Assembly (NCBI GenBank): GCA_900548405.1
Contig: UNSJ01000075.1
Location: 1-5,437, forward strand
Direction: 5' to 3'
Source of the DNA: Candidatus Gastranaerophilales bacterium
GTDB taxonomy: Bacteria; Cyanobacteriota; Vampirovibrionia; Gastranaerophilales; Gastranaerophilaceae
DNA: 5,437 bases
The position numbers and the translations under genes are program-made. Below are positions 1 to 5,437 of this stretch, in pieces. The notes beneath the pieces are model-generated. The model was not told where the DNA came from, searched no databases, and was given only the letters and a program-made list of their open reading frames with translations. Position 1 is the stretch's first letter. Every line of letters begins with the position of its first letter.

Positions 1-1070
1 ATAAAAAGTTTGTCAGCGCGTAAAATCATATCAATAAAGTCAACGATAATCATCCCGCCTATATTTCTTAAACGAAGCTGACGTGCGATTTCATGGACTG
101 CTTCAATATTTGTTTTCAATATTGTTTCATCCTGAGTTGATGAACTTGTAAACTTACCGCTGTTAACATCAATTACTGTCAAAGCTTCTGTTGTCTGGAT
201 AAACAAGTATCCGCCAGACGGCATGTTTACTTTAACATTTAGAGCTGCTTTGATTTCTTTGTGTACATCAGTAGCTACGAGCAATGGTTCTGTTCCTTTA
301 TATAAAGTTACCTGAACATTTTTGTTCATGTGCCAGTTTTGTAAGATATTTTGAACTCTTTGAAGTGCAAACGCAGTATCGACAACGATTTCTTTTACAT
401 CTTCCGTACAAGCTTCTCTTATTGTTCTGTAAAGAAGGTCTTGATCTCTATATAAAAGGTTTGGAGGTGTCATTGTTTCTGCTGCTGTAATTATATTATT
501 CCATTTTTCCAAAAGAATTTCCAAATCTTCCTGAATATCAGCTTCAGACTGACCTTCTGCTTCTGTACGAATAATAACGCCTACGCCAACAGGTTTTATA
601 AGGCTGACAACAGATTTAAGTCTTGCTCTTTCTTTTGAGTTTTCAATCTTTTTACTTATGCTTATACCCGGTTCATTAGGCATTAATACCAAAAATCTTC
701 CCGGCAAGCTTATTTCAGTTGTTACTCTTGGACCTTTGTGCCCGGTAGGTTCTTTAACTACCTGAACAATCAATTTTTGTTTTGGAGAAAGCTTGTCTTT
801 TAAAGCACCTTTTCCCATAACATCCTGAGCGTGCAAGAAGCCCATTTTGTCACTGCCTACGTTAACAAAAGCCGCATCAATACTTGGTAAAATATTATCT
901 ACTGTTGCTAAATATACATCTCCTAAAATTACATCGCCTCTTGAGATAAAAAAGTCTGTAACCTTACCGTTTTCCATAACTGCAGATATGTTGTCGCGTT
1001 CTGCAATAATAATTTTCTTTTCAACGTTCCCGTTTTGATGTCCGTTTTTGTTGTTTCTGTCGTTTGCCAT
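1..1070 (-). CDS. RNase E/G family endoribonuclease (3' end cut off by the window)
   Basis: Single-strand-specific endoribonuclease of the RNase E/G family, which processes rRNA and starts mRNA decay in the cytoplasm. The visible part is 356 residues. A polar, Asn-rich leader (1-19) is followed by an S1-type RNA-binding domain (about 20-120, with DVYLATVDNILPSIDAAFVNVG and GFLH). Next is the 5'-sensor/RNase H-like region (GRFLVLMPN about 124-132, IIRTEAEG about 166-173), then the DNase I-like catalytic domain. The catalytic metal ligands are visible: D301 and N303 in VIDVNSGKF and D344 in IIVDFIDM, with the same 43-residue spacing as D303/D346 of E. coli RNase E. The Zn-link cysteines and any C-terminal scaffold lie beyond the left edge, so rne and rng cannot be told apart. 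The ATG at 1068-1070 has an AAGGA Shine-Dalgarno (1076-1080, minus strand) 5 nt upstream, and the gene starts 12 bp after the stop of the radical SAM gene, so it is probably co-transcribed with it. Confidence 0.95.
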   Translation of the reverse strand, partial: MANDRNNKNGHQNGNVEKKIIIAERDNISAVMENGKVTDFFISRGDVILGDVYLATVDNILPSIDAAFVNVGSDKMGFLHAQDVMGKGALKDKLSPKQKLIVQVVKEPTGHKGPRVTTEISLPGRFLVLMPNEPGISISKKIENSKERARLKSVVSLIKPVGVGVIIRTEAEGQSEADIQEDLEILLEKWNNIITAAETMTPPNLLYRDQDLLYRTIREACTEDVKEIVVDTAFALQRVQNILQNWHMNKNVQVTLYKGTEPLLVATDVHKEIKAALNVKVNMPSGGYLFIQTTEALTVIDVNSGKFTSSSTQDETILKTNIEAVHEIARQLRLRNIGGMIIVDFIDMILRADKLF

Positions 1071-1082
1071 AAAAATCCTTTA

Positions 1083-3638
1083 CTATAATTCTTTTAAATC
1101 CTCGTCAAAGAACCGTGTTCGTTTTATATTAAAACTTTGCTCGGGTGCAATTAAGCTCATCAGCATATCAGCTCTCAAGGCAGGAATGCCTGCTTCAACA
1201 GTACCGTTATCTTTGTTAATTGCAGATTGACCGGTTTTGAGTACTATGAACAGACTCTCATCTTCAAATCTGTAAGATTTTATTGATTGTTTGATGTCTG
1301 TTTTTTTAATTAAACCTTTTTTGTTTTTCTTCTCGATAAAAATTTCTTCGGAAGATAAAACTCTGTCTGTATTATATCTCAAACTTTCAAAATCGTAAAG
1401 TTCTTTATTGAAAATATCAATTTTATATTCTGCCCATTGAGCAGTCATATCAATTGCTTTTTCCTTTTTATCAATTTTTACAATGCTTAGTATTTGAGCT
1501 TGTTCGGGTAGAACTTTCTCCAACTTTAGTTTGAGTTCATTGGGTGATATGTTGTCAAAAAGCTCGATATCTATGAGTTCTCCGTCGCTTTCCGCAAAAA
1601 GAGGAAGCGCAATACCCATAGATACTTTCATAGACGGATTAAATCCTAATGAGAATACTATATTAAGGTCAGTTCTTGAAAGAGCTTTGAAAAATGTGTT
1701 TTGCCAATCAAGGTGGGAGAAATACTTTAATATACCTGATTTAGTTATTTTTAACCTGTATTTATAAATTTCTCTGTCATAACTCTGACAGGTTTTAGGG
1801 TTGTGGTGTTCAATTTTCAACTCTTGAGCTTTCGAACTTGCTTTATATGGTTTTGCCATAATTTTATGAGTATTCAAATTCTTGCATACTCCGCAGTCAA
1901 CACATTTTGTCTGACAGGTAGGAACTAATTTGAATTCTTGTGAAGCCGAATATAGAGCTTCTTTGTATTCATTAATGAACCATTCTTTGTCAACTCCTAT
2001 GTCTATAAAATCCCAAGCAAGTTCTTCTTCTGTAGAGTAATTTTTTTCAGCAAGCTCTGAAAGAGATATACCCAGCTCTGCTGCTGTATCCTGCCATACT
2101 TTTTTGTCAAAGTATTCACCCCAGGCATCAAGATAACAGCCTTTTTTATAAAGAGCTTCTATGTATTTGCACAAGCTTGTGTCACCTCTTGTCAAAACTG
2201 CTTCTATCTGTGATACAAATTTTTCGTGATAATTAATTTTTACACCTTTTATTTTATCTGTTTTTTCTTTTAAATAATGAATATGTTCTGTCACTTTATC
2301 CAAATTCATTTGTCCGTGCCATTGGAAAGGTGTAAAAGGTTTCGGAACGAATATTGAAAGAGTACAGGTTATATCAAGTCCGTGATTTAATCCTTTTTCT
2401 TTTTTTATTAATCTTGAACGATAACGGATTTTATTCAAAAGTTCTGCCATTTCATCCATATCTTCAAGAGTTTCTGTCGGAAGACCGCAGATAAAATAAA
2501 ATTTAACTTTTGACCAGCCGTTTTCATAAAGCGTTAAAACTGCATCAAGAATTTGTTCTTCCGAAATGTTTTTCTTTATGACGTTACGCAGTCTTTGGCT
2601 TCCTGCTTCAGGTGCAAGAGTCATTGTTGATTTTCTGACACTTTGTACAAGTTCTGCCAGCTCAAGGTTAAAACCGTCTATACGCTGGCTCGGCAGCGAC
2701 ACTGAAACTTTTTTCTCGTTAAAGTCAACTGCAAGCTCTTTAATTACTTCTTTAATATTTGCATAATCATTTGAAGATAGTGATAGAAGCGAATATTCAT
2801 CGTATCCTGTATTTTTAACAAGTTCTTTTGCAATTTTGATAATATCTTCGGCAGGTCTTTCCCTTACAGGAAGCGTTACGTGTCCCGGCTGGCAGAACCG
2901 ACACATTCTGCCGCATCCGCGTCTGATTTCTACAATAGCTCTGTCATGTACTGATGACGAAAAAGGTATAGGATAAGATTTTAAAGCAGTATCGTATGTT
3001 AACTGTGCAATCCTTTTTTTTACTTTACCTTTGATTATAGCTGACCATCTTCCTGAATTGTCACCTTCACAAAGTGCCTTAATTCTTTCATTACGCGGCA
3101 TCCCTTTTGTTTTCTCTAATATTTCACAAACTTCTATAATACTGTCTTCACCGTCACCAATCATAAATACATCTATAAAGTCAGCAACAGGCAGAGGGTT
3201 AAAAGCACATGGCCCTCCCGCAATTATAATAGGATCAGTGTCTGTTCTGTCTGAATTTTTATAGGGAATTTCAGCCATTTCAAGCATTTTTAAAACAGTC
3301 GGGTAAGCCATTTCATATTGCAGGGAAAAACCAACAGCATCGAATTCTTTTAAAGCTTTTTTGCTTTCAAGAGCGTATAAAGGCACAGGTTTAAAATCAG
3401 GTTCGGGGGCATATACTCTGTCAGCCATGTAATTGTCCTGTTTGTTAACAAGGTCATATAAAACCCTTACGCCCAAATTACTTATGCCTATTTCATATTT
3501 ATCGGGAAATGCAAATGCAAATCTTACTTTAGATTTATCAAAATTTTTATTATATGATAGAAATTCTCCGCCGACATATTGATACGGCTTATTGCATTTA
3601 AATAAGGCTTCGTGGTGCTCATTAAAAAAACAGTTCAT
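1083..3638 (-). CDS. Fused TIGR03960 radical SAM / TIGR03936 (DUF2344) protein
   Basis: 851-residue protein of unknown substrate. Residues about 15-190 form the family's N-terminal B12-binding-like domain (FAFAFPDKYEIGISNLGVRVLY, IIIAGGPCAFNPLP, IGDGEDS). The radical SAM domain follows, with the 4Fe-4S ligands C242, C246 and C249 in GCGRMCRFCQPGH, then SLSSNDY, TLAPEAGSQRLR (about 340-351), FICGLPTET (382-390) and FVPKPFTPFQW (430-440). A second cysteine cluster, CX3CX2CX2C at C575, C579, C582 and C585, could hold another Fe-S centre or Zn. From about 624 to the end is the 'radical SAM-linked' DUF2344 domain (YRLKITKSGILKYFSHLDW, FSLGFNPSMKVSMGIALPL). In Clostridia these two parts are usually neighbouring genes beside rng and the L21/L27 genes; in cyanobacterial relatives I recall them as one protein. 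The start at 3638 leaves the conserved N-terminus intact. It lies 12 bp after the upstream stop and has only a weak purine-rich GAAAG as ribosome site. Family assignment is firm; the reaction is not known to me. Confidence 0.93.
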   Translation of the reverse strand: MNCFFNEHHEALFKCNKPYQYVGGEFLSYNKNFDKSKVRFAFAFPDKYEIGISNLGVRVLYDLVNKQDNYMADRVYAPEPDFKPVPLYALESKKALKEFDAVGFSLQYEMAYPTVLKMLEMAEIPYKNSDRTDTDPIIIAGGPCAFNPLPVADFIDVFMIGDGEDSIIEVCEILEKTKGMPRNERIKALCEGDNSGRWSAIIKGKVKKRIAQLTYDTALKSYPIPFSSSVHDRAIVEIRRGCGRMCRFCQPGHVTLPVRERPAEDIIKIAKELVKNTGYDEYSLLSLSSNDYANIKEVIKELAVDFNEKKVSVSLPSQRIDGFNLELAELVQSVRKSTMTLAPEAGSQRLRNVIKKNISEEQILDAVLTLYENGWSKVKFYFICGLPTETLEDMDEMAELLNKIRYRSRLIKKEKGLNHGLDITCTLSIFVPKPFTPFQWHGQMNLDKVTEHIHYLKEKTDKIKGVKINYHEKFVSQIEAVLTRGDTSLCKYIEALYKKGCYLDAWGEYFDKKVWQDTAAELGISLSELAEKNYSTEEELAWDFIDIGVDKEWFINEYKEALYSASQEFKLVPTCQTKCVDCGVCKNLNTHKIMAKPYKASSKAQELKIEHHNPKTCQSYDREIYKYRLKITKSGILKYFSHLDWQNTFFKALSRTDLNIVFSLGFNPSMKVSMGIALPLFAESDGELIDIELFDNISPNELKLKLEKVLPEQAQILSIVKIDKKEKAIDMTAQWAEYKIDIFNKELYDFESLRYNTDRVLSSEEIFIEKKNKKGLIKKTDIKQSIKSYRFEDESLFIVLKTGQSAINKDNGTVEAGIPALRADMLMSLIAPEQSFNIKRTRFFDEDLKEL

Positions 3639-3650
3639 TTTTCAACTTTC

Positions 3651-3995
3651 TTATGCTAAATCATCCGGAAAATATTTATCAATTTCTATTATAGTTCCGT
3701 CAAGTGTATTTTCTTGAAATGATTTTATAAATTTAAAAAGGTCGCAATTCGGTACATCATAGTTATAAAGAACCGTTTCACCTTTGTTTTCTCTCATTAC
3801 TCTGACTATATAATGACAGGATTGCGCATATTTTTTCAAATGTTCTGGATTAAATTTATTGCCGTTAGCATCTTTATCAATCCTTACATAATTAAAACCG
3901 GCATAAAACTTAACTTTTTCCTTTGTTTCTAAAGGCAGTTGATTATTGTGGTTTGAAAAAATATCAATAACTTTTTTATTTATATCGTCACTCAT
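3651..3995 (-). CDS. Hypothetical 114-residue protein, first gene of the radical SAM-RNase E/G operon
   Basis: I do not recognise a family. The predicted protein is small, soluble and mixed alpha/beta, with no signal peptide or membrane segment. An N-terminal charged helix-like stretch (1-30) leads into KFYAGFNYVRIDKDANG (29-45), then a predicted helix HLKKYAQSCHYIVRVMRENKG, and an acidic C-terminus (TIIEIDKYFPDDLA). Its two cysteines (C60, C84) do not form a metal-binding pair. It is probably real: it has normal amino-acid composition, ends 12 bp before the radical SAM start (TAA at 3651-3653), and no competing gene lies on the other strand. No Shine-Dalgarno precedes the ATG; instead a TATATAGTTAAA element sits 7 bp upstream, so the transcript may have a very short leader. 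Its position suggests a lineage-specific partner of the downstream operon, but that is guilt by association only. Confidence 0.7.
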   Translation of the reverse strand: MSDDINKKVIDIFSNHNNQLPLETKEKVKFYAGFNYVRIDKDANGNKFNPEHLKKYAQSCHYIVRVMRENKGETVLYNYDVPNCDLFKFIKSFQENTLDGTIIEIDKYFPDDLA

Positions 3996-4006
3996 ATTTA
4001 TATTTA

Positions 4007-4016
4007 ACTATATAAT
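4007..4016. promoter_or_regulatory. Overlapping divergent -10-like hexamers
   Basis: On the plus strand 4011-4016 is an exact TATAAT. On the minus strand 4012-4007 reads TATAGT, a 5/6 match. The two overlap by two bases between the divergent transcription units. The minus hexamer would start RNA about 4-5 nt before the ATG of the 114-residue protein gene. The plus hexamer would start RNA close to the ATG at 4025. Neither has a good -35 at 16-18 bp spacing (minus ATTTTA, plus TCACTC), and TATAAT-like strings are common in AT-rich DNA, so this is a weak call. Confidence 0.3.
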
Positions 4017-4111
4017 AAGCAGGCATGTCTAAAATATTAAGAAAAAATATTACAATTTGTTGCTTAAAGTTGAAGTTATATTTTTTTCATTGCAAAATTA
4101 TTAACATAATT

Positions 4112-4122
4112 AAGGGGGGGGG
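4112..4122 (+). promoter_or_regulatory. Poly-G Shine-Dalgarno that decides the glycosyltransferase start
   Basis: AA followed by nine G, ending 4 nt before the ATG at 4127. The purine run can pair with the CCUCC of 16S rRNA in several registers, using one G-U wobble. It is the only convincing ribosome site for this gene and is the main reason to prefer 4127 over the upstream in-frame ATG at 4025. Confidence 0.7.
4114..4122 (+). repeat. Homopolymeric G9 tract
   Basis: Nine consecutive G in an otherwise very AT-rich intergenic region, directly before a surface-glycan glycosyltransferase. Tracts of this kind are prone to slipped-strand length change and underlie phase variation in, for example, Campylobacter and Neisseria. 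The tract itself is seen directly; variability in this organism is inferred. A homopolymer sequencing error in the exact length is possible. Confidence 0.9.
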
Positions 4123-4126
4123 TATA

Positions 4127-5077
4127 ATGTTTTATTTAAAAAAGACTAAATCAACAGGCAGATATGAACTTAATGTTTTAGGATTGAAATTTAAGTTCCG
4201 TTTAGGGAAAAAGAATGATACATTGTATAAAGAAAAATTAGAAAATCTTCTTTATGAACTTGCTGATCCCAGAACTCTTGCTAATGTAAAGCTTCCAAAA
4301 GTTATGAATGCCTGGGATGCATTATATGCTCTTACATCTTCTGATAAATCTATGGCAAGATGCGGTGATGGTGAGTTTAAACTTATTATGGGTGAAAATA
4401 TCAGTTTTCAAAAATATGATCCGAAATTATCCGAAAGATTAAAAAATATAATAAAAAATCAAAATGATAATATTTTAATAGGTATAACAGATGCTTTCGG
4501 TTATTGCCCCGAAGCTTATTTGCGAAAAGTTATGGTTATCTGCAGAAAAACTCTTTACAAATATTTAGATTTTTCTAAAACATACATTGATACAAATGTT
4601 ACCCGTCAGATGAATTTTGCTTCAGAAGAGCAGGGAAAAGATTATTACAACAAGATGAAATCTTTATGGACAGGCAAAGATATTGTAATAGTCGAGGGCG
4701 CAGGAAGCAGGCTGGGGGTCGGTAATGATTTATTTGATAATGCAGGCTCTATTAAAAGAATTATTGCTCCTATAAAAGATGCTTTTTCAGAGTATGATAA
4801 AATATTAAGCGTAAGCTTAAAACAACCTAAAAATTCTCTTTTTATACTTGCTTTAGGTCCGACAGCTACTGTATTAGCTGAAGATTTAACAAATGCCGGA
4901 TACAGAGCTTTGGATGTCGGTCATTTAGATACTGCTTACGAAGCTTTTTTAAGAAAAGCAAAAAGATTTGTTCCTGTTGAAGGTAAAATAGTGTTCAATG
5001 AAGAACGCCATAAAAGTCTTCTCAAACCTTGTACTGACAAAAATTATAACAAACAAATTGTTTTTATGATAGAATAA
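4127..5077 (+). CDS. GT-D fold (DUF1792) glycosyltransferase
   Basis: 316-residue probable nucleotide-sugar-dependent glycosyltransferase of the GT-D fold (DUF1792 family, typified by dGT1 of the streptococcal Fap1 adhesin glycosylation pathway). The metal/sugar-nucleotide DxE motif is visible as D81-G-E83 in SMARCGDGEFKLIMGENISFQ. Family blocks follow: QMNFASEEQGKDYYNKMKSLW (about 161-181), VEGAGSRLGVGNDLFDNAGS (189-208) and ALGPTATVLAEDLTNAGY (242-259) leading into DVGHLDTAYEAFLRKA. The common family form has an aromatic residue where C79 stands (RFGDGE or RYGDGE). Residues 1-30 are an extra N-terminal piece with a basic-hydrophobic strand, YELNVLGLKFKFR (13-25), also found in the next gene. 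There is no signal peptide, so it is likely cytoplasmic or loosely membrane-associated. The start at 4127 is chosen for its G-rich Shine-Dalgarno and for motif alignment; an in-frame ATG at 4025 would add 34 unconserved residues. Donor and acceptor sugars cannot be read from the sequence. Confidence 0.9.
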   Translation: MFYLKKTKSTGRYELNVLGLKFKFRLGKKNDTLYKEKLENLLYELADPRTLANVKLPKVMNAWDALYALTSSDKSMARCGDGEFKLIMGENISFQKYDPKLSERLKNIIKNQNDNILIGITDAFGYCPEAYLRKVMVICRKTLYKYLDFSKTYIDTNVTRQMNFASEEQGKDYYNKMKSLWTGKDIVIVEGAGSRLGVGNDLFDNAGSIKRIIAPIKDAFSEYDKILSVSLKQPKNSLFILALGPTATVLAEDLTNAGYRALDVGHLDTAYEAFLRKAKRFVPVEGKIVFNEERHKSLLKPCTDKNYNKQIVFMIE

Positions 5078-5091
5078 TTCTCGTACGAGAA
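5078..5091. repeat. Perfect 14-bp palindrome TTCTCGTACGAGAA
   Basis: A perfect, gapless inverted repeat that begins at the base after the TAA of the glycosyltransferase gene. It has no loop and no T tract after it, so it is a poor rho-independent terminator. It is more likely a dimeric-regulator site upstream of the next gene's promoter, or a scar or end of a lost element. Confidence 0.85.
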
Positions 5092-5108
5092 AGTAGACAC
5101 ATGGCTAA

Positions 5109-5138
5109 TTGATTAGAATTACAGTTTTTCTATATAGT
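5109..5138 (+). promoter_or_regulatory. Candidate promoter of the beta-helix protein gene
   Basis: TTGATT at 5109-5114 (4/6 match to TTGACA) and TATAGT at 5133-5138 (5/6 match to TATAAT) are spaced by 18 bp. The predicted start of RNA is at about 5145, on or next to the ATG of the following gene, which has no Shine-Dalgarno. This fits a leaderless transcript. The 14-bp palindrome lies 17 bp upstream of the -35 hexamer, where a regulator could act. Confidence 0.35.
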
Positions 5139-5144
5139 TTAATA

Positions 5145-5437
5145 ATGAAGTTATTAGAAAAAGGAACTAAACCGAATTCATATATATTGCACCTTTGGGG
5201 TATACGAATACGATTTCGAAATATCTTTGCTTGCGGCAATAATAAAATAATTCTTGTTGACAAAAACGGTAAAGAAAAAAAAGTTAAAATTAAAGGACTG
5301 AAAGTAAATTTTATAGGTTCAAATTCTACCGTAAAAATTCACCATCCTTATCCTAAATTCCAAAATGCGGTAATTACTTGCCGCAACAATGCAAATATTA
5401 CAATTGGCGGGTCTAATTTTTATATTAAAAAATATTT
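5145..5437 (+). CDS. Probable left-handed beta-helix acyltransferase-like protein (3' end cut off by the window)
   Basis: Only the first 97 residues are present, and the frame is open to the right edge. After a basic N-terminal segment with YILHLWGIRIRFR (13-25), the sequence becomes a run of short strands rich in Asn, Ile, Val and Gly: CGNNKIILVDKNGKEKKVKI, GLKVNFIGSNSTVKIHH, NAVITCRNNANITIGGSNFYI. The repeating [IV]x[IF]xGxNxx[IV] pattern resembles the start of hexapeptide/left-handed beta-helix proteins. Many of these are O-acetyltransferases acting on capsule or LPS sugars, so a surface-glycan acyltransferase is the best guess. The catalytic His and the C-terminal coils are outside the window, so the activity is not shown. 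The ATG at 5145 lacks a Shine-Dalgarno; it is chosen because it aligns the N-terminal motif exactly with that of the preceding glycosyltransferase. The only upstream in-frame alternative is a TTG at 5109, after a stop at 5106-5108. Confidence 0.7.
   Translation, partial: MKLLEKGTKPNSYILHLWGIRIRFRNIFACGNNKIILVDKNGKEKKVKIKGLKVNFIGSNSTVKIHHPYPKFQNAVITCRNNANITIGGSNFYIKKY

Larger units (their letters stand above)
4101..4128 (+). promoter_or_regulatory. Near-consensus sigma-70-like promoter with the G tract in its spacer
   Basis: TTAACA at 4101-4106 (5/6 match to TTGACA) and a perfect TATAAT at 4123-4128 are separated by 16 bp, and nine of those bases are the G run. The TATAAT overlaps the ATG at 4127, so RNA starting about 7 nt later (near 4135) would lack that start codon. 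The next in-frame ATG is at 4304. Either this is a promoter for a shortened protein, or the match is a by-product of a Shine-Dalgarno followed by TATAATG. I favour the ribosome-site reading but cannot exclude the promoter. Confidence 0.3.

Noticed and set aside
284..1038. Plus-strand open frames at 284-490 and 847-1038
   Set aside because: They are antisense to the RNase E/G gene, whose translation matches the family without a break.
1181..1194. GCAGGAATGCCTGC hairpin
   Set aside because: It lies inside the radical SAM coding region, has a 5-bp stem and no T tract, and is explained by codons.
1531..3264. Open frames on the plus strand opposite the radical SAM gene (for example 1531-1767, 2566-2766, 3031-3264)
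   Set aside because: They lie antisense to a strongly conserved gene, have no ribosome sites, and encode low-complexity Ser/Leu-rich peptides.
4025..4126. Taking the ATG at 4025 as the start of the glycosyltransferase
   Set aside because: It has no ribosome site and adds 34 residues with no family likeness. The ATG at 4127 has a G-rich SD and puts the shared motif at the same residues as in the next gene. It is kept only as a hypothesis under findings.
5101..5112. ATG at 5101 as a small gene start
   Set aside because: It reaches a TGA after three codons.
5091..5116. Insertion-sequence end or scar (AAGTAGACACA) next to the palindrome, and the 5-bp inverted repeat CTAATTGATTAG
   Set aside because: There is no transposase gene, matching opposite end or target duplication in the window, and arms this short are expected by chance in AT-rich DNA.
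5078..5130. Rho-independent terminator after the glycosyltransferase gene
   Set aside because: The palindrome has no loop-forming centre and is followed by AAGTAGACAC, not a T run; the T5 at 5124-5128 is too far away.

Overview
The window is an AT-rich bacterial segment with two divergent gene blocks. The gene content and several conserved blocks point to the cyanobacterial side of the tree, most likely a non-photosynthetic, low-GC gut lineage such as Melainabacteria/Gastranaerophilales. Two observations support this. The RNase E/G catalytic block has the VIDVNSG...ETIL.TN.EA form of cyanobacteria and Firmicutes. It also sits directly downstream of a one-piece TIGR03960 + TIGR03936 radical SAM protein, which I recall as a cyanobacterial-type fusion (usually two genes in Clostridia). 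This placement is an inference and has not been checked by search.

Left block, minus strand, read from about 4000 down to 1. A short unrecognised 114-residue protein (3651-3995) is followed after 12 bp by a large radical SAM / DUF2344 fusion protein (1083-3638). After another 12 bp comes an RNase E/G family ribonuclease (start at 1070), which runs off the left edge just after its second catalytic aspartate. The tight spacing suggests one housekeeping operon for RNA processing plus a conserved enzyme of unknown substrate.

Right block, plus strand. After a 131-bp divergent intergenic region comes a GT-D fold (DUF1792) glycosyltransferase (best start 4127). A 67-bp gap follows, containing a perfect 14-bp palindrome and a plausible promoter. 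Then comes the 5' part of a probable left-handed beta-helix acyltransferase-like protein (5145 to the right edge). This looks like the edge of a surface polysaccharide or glycan-modification locus.

Three observations are most worth following up. (1) A run of nine G lies immediately upstream of the glycosyltransferase start. It acts as the Shine-Dalgarno region, fills the spacer of a near-consensus promoter-like sequence, and lies inside an open in-frame 5' extension, so it is a good candidate for a phase-variable switch. (2) The two otherwise unrelated right-block proteins share a motif at exactly the same residue positions (13-25), Y-x-L-x3-G-[LI]-[KR]-[FI]-[KR]-F-R, suggesting a common N-terminal targeting or docking element. 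(3) Two genes without a Shine-Dalgarno sequence carry nearly identical TATATAGTT(T/A)AA elements just before their ATG, suggesting leaderless or near-leaderless transcripts.
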